DNA from: Anthostomella pinea
Lineage: Eukaryota > Ascomycota > Sordariomycetes > Xylariales > Xylariaceae
Assembly (NCBI GenBank): GCA_963556695.1
Contig: CAUWAG010000003.1
Span: 4,216,001 to 4,280,000, forward strand
Length of the DNA stretch: 64,000 bases
Direction: 5' to 3'
Position 1 is the first letter of the stretch; the number at the start of each line of letters is the position of its first letter. Both the position numbers and the translations under genes were made by a program. The notes under the pieces are model-generated. The model was given only the letters and a program-made list of their open reading frames with translations, was not told the origin of the DNA and did no database searches. Below, piece by piece: positions 19,076 to 30,095 of this stretch.

Positions 19076-19848
19076 GACTAGAAGCACTCACGTCGAACGG
19101 CGCCTCCGTACGAAGGCTCTCCTGCCTCGGACCCAGCGCTTCAATTCATTCCCATTTGCGCTGCCAACCTAATACGAGCTCACCTAAGACGCCTGAAATA
19201 TGAGGTCATGGATTAAGCAAGGCCAGAAGGTATTCACGGAAGCTGCTGCGCATAGGACAAGAACCCGTGTCTATGTTAATCATTTGTCTGCTAAGACCAG
19301 TTTTTTAAATCCCAAGTCAGGAGAGCATTACTCCCTGTGGATGTGGCCATGCTGCATGCCACGTCAGTATGTTGACTGCATGTTATGGATCATAGCCACT
19401 CATGACCAATCATTCTCAGCCGTCTCTCGGCTTCTCTTACGTGACGCCGGTATTCCTTATTCTTAGGTCCCTCTGATGAAAGCAGCATCAGGATGACTCA
19501 TGGACACGATATTACTAAAGGAGCGACAGCGACTGAATAACAGAGGGAGCCGTGCGACCGATCAACTGTACCACTGTGGCTCTTCTACACTGGGGCTCCT
19601 CGCCGTCACACTCGCCCACTAACCAACTCGAACTAAAAAGAGCGTGACCCCTGGGCCCCCTCCAGCGACCAGCTCTGTTCGTCTCCTGTCGTGCACATAC
19701 TCATGTCAGGCGGGCATGATGACCTACACAGCCTCTACCACGACCGGCCGTTACAAGTTCCCCCCCTCTGTATCGGACGTTTCCCGCTCTTTGCTTGAAT
19801 GTGGCTAATTTGGCTTGGTATGCGCCCCTACCTTGCTGGCGTTCAGAG
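19076..19848. other. no recognisable gene
   Basis: Neither strand shows a family motif; the open frames are short and without homology I can name. Confidence 0.4.
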
Positions 19849-20050
19849 GAGGATGACTCCCTTTCTGAAGACGAAGAAGAGGCTATGCAGGAGCCTAGGC
19901 ACACCCGCTCGGGGCGAGCCATTCGGGCGCCGACTAGATACGTTGACTAAACAACCTCACCGCTATCGAATGATATATTTGCTGTAATTATCCGACGTCA
20001 ATGGCTTCATTTACATGTGGGTGTATAAGGGGGTGTTTTTAGGCGACTAC
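19849..20050 (+). pseudogene. pogo transposase C-terminal fragment
   Basis: Reads EEDDSLSEDEEEAMQEPRHT then RSGRAIRAPTRYVD and stops, matching the acidic tail and RSGRAVRAPAKYY end of the 25.9-28.2 kb transposase. The following non-coding stretch (TATCGAATGATATATTTGC, CAATGGCTTCATTTA) also resembles that element 3' of the gene. Terminal repeat not recognised. Confidence 0.7.
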
Positions 20051-21321
20051 GTCCGCGACGCGCAAGGTCAGGACAGCCATCACGGACACTCCTTCTTGCA
20101 CAACGCTGGTAACGACTCGAGCCGCGACGATGCAGTGCTTCCTATATTACACGTCTTACCATCGTTTCCAGGGACGATGATGGGAATGTCATCCCGCTTG
20201 CGCCTCCGAGAGTTCCGCACAAGCTGGCCAGGCCAACGAAGTGCTGGTCCGAAATGTCATCGGCCACTTGCTTAGTTGACCCAGCCCGCAGCCGTGGAGA
20301 ATGCCGCCAAGTTCCGGCAGTCGACAACGACCGAGTCCTTTATTGCCATGAGAAGGCTTGGTCTTCTCAGGCAATTCCATAAGGAAGGTGGTTATAGGAG
20401 TATATGCAGAGACATTAAAGGGAGACGGGTGAAGTGGAGGCTTCAATAAAAGCATCAGCTTAAATGTTGGTATGTAGGAGTTGCAACGGATGCGACCTGT
20501 AGGACCACAATACTCACTACATTAAAAGAGTCTATCTTCATTGCCTTCGTTAGCCAAGATTAGTATACAGAAGAGTCATCTAACCTAAGTTCTGCGCTTG
20601 CCAAACCGTAGCCGCGAATGATCTTGTTAAGGTACGGAAGCATCCGGGCTATCCCAGAACGAGTCGCTACCACCAAGACCGACGCGTAGTCCCAAACAGG
20701 TGTGCTCTTGCCCTGAGGACTGGAACCCATAGGGGTTATCTATAACGCCTATGGTGCCTTCAAGGTGGAGATTTTAAAGCCGTAACCAAACCTCCTAAAG
20801 CGCTGTAGCGACAACGCTGACGGATACAAGGTGACTTTGAGAAAGGCGAGAAGGATAAGGATCGGAAGCAGCATCATGATACAAAATCCAATTGTAGTGA
20901 GTTGGGCAAGCAACAGTGCACTGGCTAATAAGTTACAGCACATTCCATGAATAGATACTATGTAGCACTACGTTTATAAAGAATGTGAGCAACTTGTGGA
21001 TGTTAAATTAGGACATGCTGTTCTGGCGTACCTGTCTCGTCGGTGTATTCCAATCATGCCCCGGATTGTACGATTGGGTGTTCTTTCGTTTTCTCAAGGG
21101 ATCGAAACCTCAGAACATTATTTTACTGAAAAAAAAGGAAAGAAAAGCTCTCGAGGTAGGCCCTACAACTGATCGATTGGATGTTGGTTGTTTAGTTGGT
21201 CGTTTTCGCCGTCCTAAAGCAGAATGTATATATACCTCGTGACTGTTTATTAAACGGGGCTTTTACCCTCTACAGAACCTATTAAAAGCAAATGGCAGAT
21301 CCAGAAGAGGAGATTTGATTG
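20051..21321. other. no recognisable gene
   Basis: Nothing assignable. A 64-codon minus-strand frame at 20,749-20,943 is rich in leucine and could be one membrane span, but has no support as a gene. Confidence 0.4.
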
Positions 21322-21581
21322 TGTTGGAACAGGCTTGAACGATCAATCATAATACTCGAGTATGGGGTCAAGGTCATGATGTTGCTGATGGTTGGATTGG
21401 GAGGTCTAGCTGGACCTAAAGGTCTGGCTAAGTGACCTCGCAATCCGGTATCTAATCACTTATCTAATCATACATTTGGGTCTTGGTATAAACGGTTTGC
21501 AGGCTGGAATCGCATGGATCCAACACAATGACTAATTAAATACGTTATAAACAGTGTTAAGATACGGACTTAACAGTAACA
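21322..21581 (+). repeat. candidate LTR (TGTTGGAAC ... TAACA)
   Basis: Starts TGTTGGAACAGGC after a purine-rich run (CCAGAAGAGGAGATTTG) and ends at TAACA. Part recurs at 675-735. The TG...CA ends fit a copia-type LTR; no matching second LTR was found. Confidence 0.45.
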
Positions 21582-23141
21582 GGTTAACACTGAGCATTTT
21601 GGAATCACAGAACCGTCATCAGGCTTGAGGTTGATCCCCCCGACACCCTGGATAGTGCTGCTTGCGGTCGTCTATCGTCGCCTGGCCGTATCCGGGACGG
21701 CCTACGCGTGAGAGCCAGAGCGTGGGTTATCAGTGAACTCTGCCCATAAAACTCGGGAGGAAGGCAAATCCGAGGACCCCTGGCTACGCACCTAGCACAC
21801 CTTGGCCATACCATTCTGGGATGCAGCAACTCCGTCAACATCTTTTTCAATGGGTTCGCTAGGCCAGCGTATAAGGGGCATTTGCAGGCACATACTCTGC
21901 CATAAGCTGATCGATCCAAACAACGGCAAGAATCAGCAGCACAGCCAAGTCTGTTAATATCAATAAAGCCATGGGCATCATGATCAACAGTCTTACCCTT
22001 AAACGCAAGTAAAGGCCGACTCCGCCCTCTCCAACAAGATATGACTAGTGATATTGTCCTCAGGTTTGTCAACCGCTGTGAAGGCTGATGGCACCCTGCC
22101 CATCGTTCTGCCATGGAGTCAATCTTGAATCTCCAGGCTCTTCTCCTTTGCGGTGAGGCAACTTGTTCCGCTTCAAGGTACAGACTTGAGCTTGTAATTC
22201 TGGATCTTCCAAGGCTTGGGCCGTCTGCTCGACGAGATAGACGGAGACAGAACCCCAGCGGGGATGGTTCTGAGAAACCTGAATAAGAGGTTGAGTTCAC
22301 AGATATTGGATACGAGGAGTTTGGCGAATTCAATGCTTTCATTCCTATCCCTGGAGCCACTCAGCAGCCAGAGCAACCTCAACCTGAACAGCCCATTCGA
22401 CAAAAACAGTGAAACCACTCAGAGGGACACCACTGATGCCCCCGTCCCTGGGACACCTCCTGAGACACCTAGGAATCCCAAGTTCCCTGAAGCAGCTTTG
22501 GAATCCCTCACTGAAGATGAGGCTGAATTCGAGGACGCCATGAATCCTGATACTTAAGTGGAATTGCAGCATACGTGACCTCGTTGCCCATCACTTTGCC
22601 TCGATCATCCTAGTACGTAGCCACCGATTCTGCCACCCAGCTTCTTCCTGCGCGTGCCTCACACGGAGGTACGGCTGCGGCACTGTGCATGTTCTATGCT
22701 CTGGCGAAAGGGGACTTCGATGGGCGTATCTAATTGGTAGTACATCCTGGGGGCGCGGAATGTGCTGGCAGCCTGTCCCGTACTCCACCCCCCCGTCACG
22801 TACAAGGACCTCGGCCTGAAAAGGTGACCAGGTTGAGGACAAAGTACATGTAGTACCTATCAGACAGTGGGGGTGGCTCTACCCAGCATGACGCCCTTCA
22901 GCACTGCCTACCCATCTTAGGTAGGCAGGCTTCGCCTTCGACTGCCTTACCTGCGTCGTACCCAGGCTCACTGGCAGGTGGGCGCTCTACAGCCGGCCTT
23001 ATTACCTGTCACCCCTCTGCCGTCAATCCTCTACCCGGCCTGCTTTCCCTCCACCACTATACTCTTCTCGTATGGCAGTTTCTCGACTCAGCTCGTCTTC
23101 TATCTATCGCTTCAAGACAAACACCCCCACCCATTCCCAGC
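21582..23141. other. unassigned region with one possible pol-like ORF
   Basis: A plus-strand frame at 22,216-22,557 (113 codons) is proline- and acid-rich (PVPGTPPETPRNPKFPEAAL, TEDEAEFEDAMNP), resembling the linker before copia reverse transcriptase, but has no catalytic motif. A long minus-strand frame at 21,605-22,360 shows no family motif. The last 150 bp are pyrimidine-rich and may be the promoter of the gene at 23,142. Confidence 0.35.
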
Positions 23142-23876
23142 ATGCTCGACGAAGACGCTTTGGTGTTGGTGTATCTGATGGTTGATATCATCGACCTCAT
23201 TAGCACCTGTGTCCTCGTCTATCTATGGCTTCATGATCCCATGCCCACCCTACCGGAATGCCACATGGAATTCAGACTCAACCGTATCATGGAGCATCTG
23301 GTCTTTTTAGTCTCTTTGATGATACCAGTTTTTTACATTCTGGGCTACTTCTTCGACAACGATCGGGCCCTTGAGGTATTGTTCGGCTCATTGTGTATCC
23401 CAATCTATGTCTTTAATCTCATTCGAACCTGGGCCGCTGTTCGTCTTTCACGTCGAATTGCCTGGTATTCCATACATGCAAATGTTGTCTTTTTCGCCCA
23501 GTCGATGATTATACTTGCCCTATACGCAAGACGACCCGACCCAACAGATCCGACAAACCCAGGTAAGTTGCTTCGTCATTGCCTCGCATCGGGCCAACCC
23601 AACCTCTACCTAATCTAATTGCCTGCAACATAGAGGTCACTAGCTACCTATCCACGGAACCGTTCCTCTGCTGTTCGCTCGCAATCGGCTAACCAAGAAC
23701 CGCCACAACCACGGCCTACCGATCCCTACACCATTACAGAACTCCAGGCGCTCGAAGATATGCTCGTCCGGCTACGCATTTACATGGTCGAAACGCTCGA
23801 GGCGGTCGAGGCGCTCATAGCTACGTTCATGCAGCTCCGTATGGTCGAGGCAGAAACCGGTGGGGACGCTGAATAG
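23142..23876 (+). CDS. small multi-pass membrane protein (217 aa, one intron)
   Basis: Model: 23142-23562 joined to 23644-23876. The donor is G-GTAAGT, the intron 81 nt with a TAATCTAATT branch region and the acceptor CACTAG; this acceptor keeps a frame open to TAG while the earlier one at CATAG does not. Four hydrophobic segments are visible, at about residues 6-29, 46-66, 76-96 and 110-129, joined by short charged loops. The cytosolic-like C-terminus is proline-rich and ends in an amphipathic helix (ELQALEDMLVRLR, EAVEALIATF). No family was recognised. The intact frame and consistent splicing in a decayed neighbourhood suggest a real gene. Confidence 0.6.
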
Positions 23877-24334
23877 GGCTCATTACGCACAGGAGACCAG
23901 TTTCATGACAAGGCAGAAGGCATGGGGATGGTGGTGACACATACCATTTGGGATTTGGGAGGCAGGATTTTCGTATTGTACATGTGGCGAACGGCGGCTC
24001 GTGTGGCAGGCTGGCCGGCCTTGGGAGGCGTTGTTGGCGACTGGCGTCGATACATCTTGAAGGTACGGAAGAGCGTACCACAGCCAGTGAGTAGATAGAT
24101 CTTGTCGATGCCTCCCTGTTGCAAGCAGGTTCAGCCAGCCGACTCGATCTGCGAATCGACTGCCTGGGTTTTCCTGCCGGGTCGTTTCAATTCCCATTAC
24201 GCGACAGAAATAATGCCCTCACTGGCATCTTCGTCAAATTGCACATTGCGCCTCAGAGCCCAATCTACTCTTCTTCGATTTGTATCGTCTCCAGGAGGGG
24301 TTTCAGGAGTAGCGATGTAGGTATCCATGGCGCA
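23877..24334. other. no recognisable gene
   Basis: Open frames are present on both strands, but none shows a motif or continues into the midasin relic. Confidence 0.4.
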
Positions 24335-25934
24335 GCGAAGACTGCGGTTGTGAGATGGCTCACGAATAACCGGCCAATCTTCACCCAGATCACTCAAGCA
24401 GAGAAAGACTTATCACCAATCAGCCTTGCAACGTTCCTGGGCATCCACGCGACACTGCCGCAATACCAAGTCACTGGAGCGCACACAAGTGGCAACCCAG
24501 CGCAAGACCAGTACCTGGTGCGGTACTTTTTCTACGGGAAGCTGGCAGAGCCATCGATTCTCTCGCGGGTCCTTGAGAACCCTCTGAATGCAGCCAGAAC
24601 CCGCCATATCGATAATCGCTGCAAGTGGATCATCAACCGAGTCCAGATGGAATACTTCACGATTGTTCAGGTGGGTACGAATGACATGATTGCAGACGGT
24701 TCAAGCATGGTGACACTACACCTCAACGAACAGACAGACGCGAAGATGCTCATTGGCTTATACTCTACGGACTCCAAGCCTGGCTCCTTCTCTTGGCGAC
24801 CTGGCGTTCTTATTACTGCTGTCAGAGAAGGCAGATGGGTAATAATCGAGGACTTTGACAGAGCTCCGAACGAGGTCATGAGCACTTTACTTCCCCTAAT
24901 GGAATAAGGCAAGCTCCTGATACCTAGTAGAGGAGAGACTGTTGAAGCACCAAGCACGTTTCGACTCTTTACGACAGTGCGGACCACACGAGGAATGCAT
25001 GGTCAGGAGAGTGTACCCAACCTACTAGGCCAACGCTTCTGGCACCTATCAAGCACGATGATCCCAAATTACTCCGAACTGGAACAGATCATTCTCGCAA
25101 CTTACTCTGTTTTGTAAAAATACACCCCAATGATCATGTCTGTTTACGAGCGGCTATACAATATATCAACCATCTCATCTTCAGGACGAAGCACTGTGGA
25201 ACGCCCGATCACCCCTATAGATCTGTTGAAATGGTGCCGTCGTCTCAAGGAGCAGCCACATGCACCTGGTTGCACGGCAGGTGATGAACTGAACAGCGAC
25301 ACTGCACGGAATTGGATGTTCATGGGGGCCGTGACTGCTTCTGTGGCAGTTTCGCGAGTCAGGCTACCAAAGACGCCGTGGTGAGCTGCATCGCTGAGGA
25401 AATGCACCTACCCAGGCAGATCGTTGAGCATGACCTCAAAGTCCATGTACCACACATGGAGGAGAGACCGAGAAACGTCAAGATCGGAAGGATTGTGCTG
25501 ACTAGACGGCGGTATGCGAGTAGAGTGACGAAGTCAAAGAAATCATTCGCAAGCACCGGCCACGCGAGAAGACTGCTCGAGCAGATCGCTGTGGCTGTCA
25601 GGCTACGCGAGCCCGTGCTCCTCGTGGGCGAGACGGTATAGGCAAGACGACAGTTGTTCAGCAATTAGCCGAAAGTCTTGGTCACAAGCTTGTCGCTGTG
25701 AATCTATCACAGCAGAGCGAAGTCAGCGATCTACTCCGTGGATTCAAACCTGTCAATTCACGCAGTCTTGCTGTGCCCTTGAAGAAGGAATTTGAAGATA
25801 TGTTCGCTTCCACTGGTATATCCACGGCTAAGAACCAGAGGTACCAGGAACAGATCGGCAAATGCACCGCGAAAGGCCAATGGGCGAGGGTCTCGAAGCT
25901 CTGGCGGGAAGCACCGAAATGTTCGATGAGATAG
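24335..25934 (+). pseudogene. MDN1: midasin (REA1/MDN1) N-terminal pseudogene
   Basis: Collinear pieces match the N-terminal and first AAA modules of midasin, the giant dynein-like ATPase of 60S ribosome assembly: SPISLATFLGIHATLPQYQ, WRPGVLITAVREGRWVIIED, DRAPNEVMSTLLPL (a Walker B/sensor region), ERPITPIDLLKWCRRL, GHARRLLEQIAVAVRL, LVAVNLSQQSEVSDLL and FKPVNSRSLAVPLKKEFEDMF. Stops and frameshifts separate them. One is a single-base deletion near 25,634, inside the second Walker A motif, where GAGACGG-TATAGGC should be GAGACGGG-TATAGGC. A 125-bp piece of copia RNase H (24,579-24,704) replaces part of the sequence. Roughly 500 of nearly 5,000 residues are present; the essential intact gene must be elsewhere. 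The right end abuts the pogo element. Confidence 0.85.
24579..24704 (+). mobile_element. copia RNase H patch inside the midasin pseudogene
   Basis: Encodes NPLNAARTRHIDNRCKWIIN and VGTNDMIADG, nearly identical to the copia remnant at 16,321-16,446. No duplication of flanking midasin sequence was seen, so it resembles filler DNA at a repair joint more than a transposition. Confidence 0.8.
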
Positions 25935-25936
25935 TA

Positions 25937-26000
25937 CCATCCCCCCCATAGAAGTCGTACACCCCCACTAGTCGTACAGCCAAACCCCACCATCACCACC
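25937..26000. repeat. left terminal inverted repeat (64 bp)
   Basis: Perfect reverse complement of 28,104-28,167; similarity extends a few bases further inward. Confidence 0.95.
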
Positions 26001-26089
26001 AAAACGCTCCCTTATTCACTTATACACCAATGAAGCCATTTAGGTGAGAGAAATACAGCAAAATTGTCATTCGAAAGCGCTGAAGCTGC

Positions 26090-27862
26090 TTATGCGTAAT
26101 ATTTAGCCGGCGCCCGAACGGCTCGCCCGGATCGCGACAAGCGAGGCTCCTGTATAGCCTCCAAAACGTCCTTATCAAGGGGGTCATCTTCATCTTCTTC
26201 TTTGTCCTCCGACTCAACAACTATCTCTTCCTGTACTTCTACGCGTGCAGCAGGGCCAATGGTACCTCCATGAGATAGTATCTCCGTCACCGTTTTAAAC
26301 TTCCCATTAGGATTAGGGATCTTCTGCCGCTTCTTTGGCCGCAGCCGCTCTAACTCAGCCTCTAGAGCCTTGATCTTCCGATCTTTTATAACAACTTCGG
26401 TCTCCTTGGCTTCGAACGCGTTAGCTATCTTCCAGTACTTCAGCCTGGTCCCTGGGGACTTATTTTTGCCAAAATTCATGATTAGGCGGCTCGTAGTAGG
26501 CGTCCGTTGGTCCTCTGGTTCAGAGCTGTCAGTGGTATCAGGCTCGGGGGTCTTTCTCTTCTCTTCTTGTATCTCTGGGTGCTTTAAGCACTTCCTGCGG
26601 CTGATAGGATAACATCCAATGACCTTAAAGCCGGAGTGGATGTTTTGCTTCGTAAAGGCAGCAGTTCTGGCCTTGCTATAGCACCGGATGAAGTTGATCT
26701 TGTCAACAGGCGAGGCATCCGTCAAGGAATTCAGCTCAGAGAGGAATTTCTGATAGTAGGCCTTCAGGGCGTTATAAGGCCCGTTATCCAGGGGTTGCAT
26801 GCCGTGACTAGTATGCGCAGGGAAGAAACAGAGCGATATGTTGCTAAAATAACACATGGTCATGAATTCGTCCTATTAACACGCGTTAGACCATATTAAA
26901 TCGGGAAATTTTTAAAGGAAATCTAAATAAAACAAAGAAAAATCATAGACGTACGGAAGTGTGGCTCTTATGCCCATCCAGTATCAAAAGGATCGCCTCG
27001 GACTGGTCTCCTCCTCGTACCTCGTCCGCCTGTGGGAGGAAAACATCTTCTAGCCACTTGCAGGCGATGTTATTCGAAGTCCAGCTGTTTTCTGAACATA
27101 TGTAATGCCAATCGGCGGTCTTTCGGAACTCTTCAATAAACCACTGGGCTTGGAGGTCCTTCCCCTTGAAGATAATGCCTGGTTTGAAGGTTTTTCCAGT
27201 TGCGGAAATGGTCTCAATAAAGGAGGTCCAGCTACGGCCCTAAGGGCTCTTTAGGAAGGCCTTCTTAGTAGCAGAACTACCTAATACGAGAGAGTCGATG
27301 CCTATGAATTTAATTAGTTTTTTTTTTTAGAATTAAAGGAATAAATAAAGCTACCAAAACCTGACATGATGCCGCCTTTATCGACATTGTAGGTGTTCTT
27401 TGGCTTCACCCAGCCGTAGTCTTTAAGAATTTCAAAGAACCAGTTAACTGACTTGGGCGTAAAGCCCTTGAAGCGTGCTGCTTCCATCCTTTTGCCAATC
27501 TTGGTCTTGATCTGGGGGTTGCGGCGCTTGAAGGCTGCCATGAAGGTGTCTCCTAGGGGGGCCTCATCCCCCTTTTCTTTTAACACCTTCTTGATGATCT
27601 CACGGACCAGGGAGTGCGAAGGGGCTAGGCCCAGCTTTTCTTGCAGTAGAATCCACTTGGTTATAGTCGTTTCCTGCACAGGAGAGAGTCTTTGTTGCTG
27701 TATATGGGCTTTGGATCTCGTAGGCCTGCCGTTGAGTCGATTAGACAGCGTCATGGCCGGAATGCCGTATTTTTGAGCGCTTTTTCGCAGAGAGAGGCCC
27801 TCATCCGTGATATTTAAGATGGCATCCGCCATCTGATCCTCCGTATACGGTTTGGGAGGCAT
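26090..27862 (-). pseudogene. pogo-type DDE transposase, three exons, one nonsense codon
   Basis: Model: exons 27862-27355, 27301-26955 and 26872-26090, 545 codons. Intron 1 (53 nt) has GTAGCT, branch ACTAAT and CATAG; intron 2 (82 nt) has GTACGT, TCTAAC and AATAG; both keep frame. Exon 1 encodes a psq-type helix-turn-helix (LSLRKSAQKYGIPAMTLSNR) and a CENP-B-type domain. The catalytic acids are visible: NVDKGG, LLILDGHKSH and HTSHGMQPLDNG (DDD as in pogo). The tail is a coiled coil, then acidic, ending RSGRAVRAPAKYYA. The only defect found is TAG at 27,240-27,242, where a CAG (Gln) is likely ancestral. A near-intact, probably recently silenced copy. Confidence 0.87.
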
Positions 27863-28103
27863 TTTGGGCGGCTATACGATGCTATGGTGCATATAGAACA
27901 AGGCTTCAGACGAGGCTCAAGCACCAGAAAATCTCTATTCGAGGTAAGAAACGCGGGATAATTAACAGCTGATTACGTAAGTCTTGCGGGGTAAATCTTG
28001 CATCGGGAGAAACCCCAAGATCAGGGCTATCTAGAGCACTAGTTACATTCTGAATAACTTCAAAACCGGGCTGAAAGCGTATAAGTAAACATGTGGGTGT
28101 TTA

Positions 28104-28167
28104 GGTGGTGATGGTGGGGTTTGGCTGTACGACTAGTGGGGGTGTACGACTTCTATGGGGGGGATGG
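28104..28167. repeat. right terminal inverted repeat (64 bp)
   Basis: Perfect reverse complement of 25,937-26,000, ending GGGGGGGATGG next to TA. Confidence 0.95.
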
Positions 28168-28324
28168 TATTGATGAGAATATCAAGACTAGAGAGGAAAG
28201 GAAGAGAGAGAGAGAGATAGGTACAGTGGGAGGTTGCCCCTTTAAGGGGATCCTCTGGTCAGATCCTTCCCCTATTGGGAAGTATCCGCTTGTCATGTGG
28301 GAAGGTCTGTACAGGCCGTCACAG
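28168..28324 (-). repeat. partial gypsy LTR
   Basis: Matches the 5549-5767 LTR from its interior (GAGAATATCAAGAC) to its GCCGTCA end. The missing part would lie where the pogo element now is. Confidence 0.75.
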
Positions 28325-29139
28325 TGGGTCTGGTTTTCCCGACCTTTTGGTGAGAGCAAGGCATGGTCAGATTTCAAAGCACCGCCAAACGCTTAAGAAA
28401 AAAGCAATAATTAATTACTCAATCGCCAAGAAGACATTAAGAAAAAACGATTCAAAGGCAATAGGGACAGTATTTACAGCTTCATTCCTCGTGGAGATAT
28501 GTATAAGTGAACATTGTGATGTTGGGTGTAAAAACTGTCCCACTTGGGGGCTCCCGCCGTTAACATCCAGCTGGTCGACGCTAGACATGGTGCTGCGAGC
28601 TGCATGTTGCAGGCTGATGGGCTGATGGACAGGGCGGACGAGGCTGTCGGAAGTCACGATATTAAGAATGTGTTGGAGGCAGCCTTAACATTGAACCAGA
28701 CCCGTCAGCCTCAATCACAGTCACAGCCACAGTCACAGCCACAGCCTCAGTCACAGCCCCAACCTCACAGCAAGGCTAAAAGCCCGATCTGCAGGTGGCG
28801 CCCGCCCGGCACGGCCCGACCCGAGTGGATGCCCCCATCAATCTCCCCCCACCACTTTTACTTTCCCCCCACCTCCAACTCCAAACCTCACTTCTCACTC
28901 TTCACCTCCACAACACCACAACACTCTACTTTCTTCCTCTTCCCTTCCGCGATCGTCGAACCGCAGCGCCGTGCAAAAGCCATCGGAGCATTTACGTCCC
29001 CCTCCTCCGGGAGTCACACACCTTTTGGTGTAATTTGAGCGGCCCCCAAGTCCATTGACTATACGGGGTAAGAGGGACTACCTTTGCACGCCCAGCAGCA
29101 CACGCGCGCGTAGTAGACGCTGAGGACTGGTTGAGTAAG
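28325..29139. other. low-complexity region, no gene
   Basis: Includes a CAGTCACAGC-type imperfect repeat (about 28,715-28,765) and a long C/T/A-rich pyrimidine stretch (28,840-28,960). No coding motif. Confidence 0.45.
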
Positions 29140-29311
29140 ATCTGGGGAGTTCTGATGCCCTGTTCAAGTTGCCGGCGAATTGTCTTTGACGAGAGAGCCC
29201 GCGATACGAGGTTGACGAGCGAGCCTGTCTGTCGTCTTTGCGAGTTCTGACGCTCTGTTCAAATTGCCGGTGAATCGTTTCCAACGAGAGAACCCGCGAG
29301 ACGGAGCTGAG
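29140..29311. repeat. two-copy direct repeat, about 65 bp
   Basis: GAGTTCTGATGCCCTGTTCAA at 29,148 recurs as GAGTTCTGACGCTCTGTTCAA at 29,243, followed in both by CCGGCGAAT/CCGGTGAAT and GACGAGAGAGCCCGCGA/AACGAGAGAACCCGCGA. Differences are mostly transitions. Confidence 0.75.
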
Positions 29312-29559
29312 GAGCTAGCATCCTCTCTCCTCTCCTCTCCTCTCCTTTCTTTACTTACCCTTCATACCGCAGACGCTGCGCTACAATGGTGCCGGAACGG
29401 CTTCCTGCTCTCTCGCTTTGCCGCAAGACATCCTGTCTTGGACGCTGCGCGTTTTGTGTGTGGTTAGGTGCTACTATCGCCTCTACCTCCCCCTTACTCT
29501 GCACTGAAGGCTCGTCGTCGTCCTTTCGGTGCACTCTATTCTGAGGCGATAACTGTTGT

Positions 29560-30095
29560 TGATATCGTGGCCTTGCATTTGGCGGCTTTGGCTTCTGCGT
29601 TAGCACCGCGGTCTTGGGTCTGGGGGCTTTTGATCACCGCGACCTGTGGTTCTGAGGGCTTTGGTCATGTCCACGTCTGGCTGGCAATCCAGCGTGGACT
29701 GTTCGTCCAAGGGACCTCTCCGCACTGACACCACTGTTTTAGACAAACGCACTGGCACCGCGGTTTTGGGTCTGGGGGCTTTTGATCTCCGTGCTGGCAT
29801 CACGGCTTGAAACTGGGGGCTTTGATCATCGCGGTTTGGATCTGGGAGACTGTGCGACTTGTGGTTCTGAGGGCTTTGATCTTGTCCACGTCTGCCTGGC
29901 AACCAGCGTGGACTATTCATTCGAGGTTCCTCTCCGCATTGGTATCGCGGTCTTGGGTCTGGGGCTTTGGTTTCGCGCTGGCATCGTGGTTTTTGCATTT
30001 GGCGGACTGTGATCACCGGTTCTGAGGGTTTTGATTTTGTCCATGTCTGGCTGGCAACAAGCGAGGGACATTCGTCTGAGGGACACATTTCCGCT
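29560..30095. repeat. degenerate tandem array, about 150-215-bp units
   Basis: Three blocks share TGGTTCTGAGGGCTTTG, then TGTCCACGTCTG, CTGGCAA, CAGCGTGGACT (from about 29,648, 29,863 and 30,017), interleaved with copies of GCGGTCTTGGGTCTGGGG. The units vary in length and sequence. A 162-codon minus-strand frame spans them but is repeat-derived. Confidence 0.7.

Larger units (their letters stand above)
25937..28167 (-). mobile_element. Fot1/pogo-like DNA transposon, 2231 bp
   Basis: Begins CCATCCCCCCCATAGAAG and ends with the exact reverse complement; TA dinucleotides flank both ends (25,935-25,936 and 28,168-28,169), the pogo target. It contains one spliced transposase gene on the minus strand. 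The left flank is midasin pseudogene and the right flank is the interior of an LTR, so the flanks do not come from one pre-insertion site. Confidence 0.93.

Noticed and set aside
24119..24907. A 262-residue chimeric protein
   Set aside because: It joins unassigned sequence, midasin, copia RNase H and midasin again by chance open frame; better described as a pseudogene with an insert.
29600..30088. 162-residue proline/arginine-rich protein
   Set aside because: The frame is spanned by degenerate tandem repeats and has no recognised domain.
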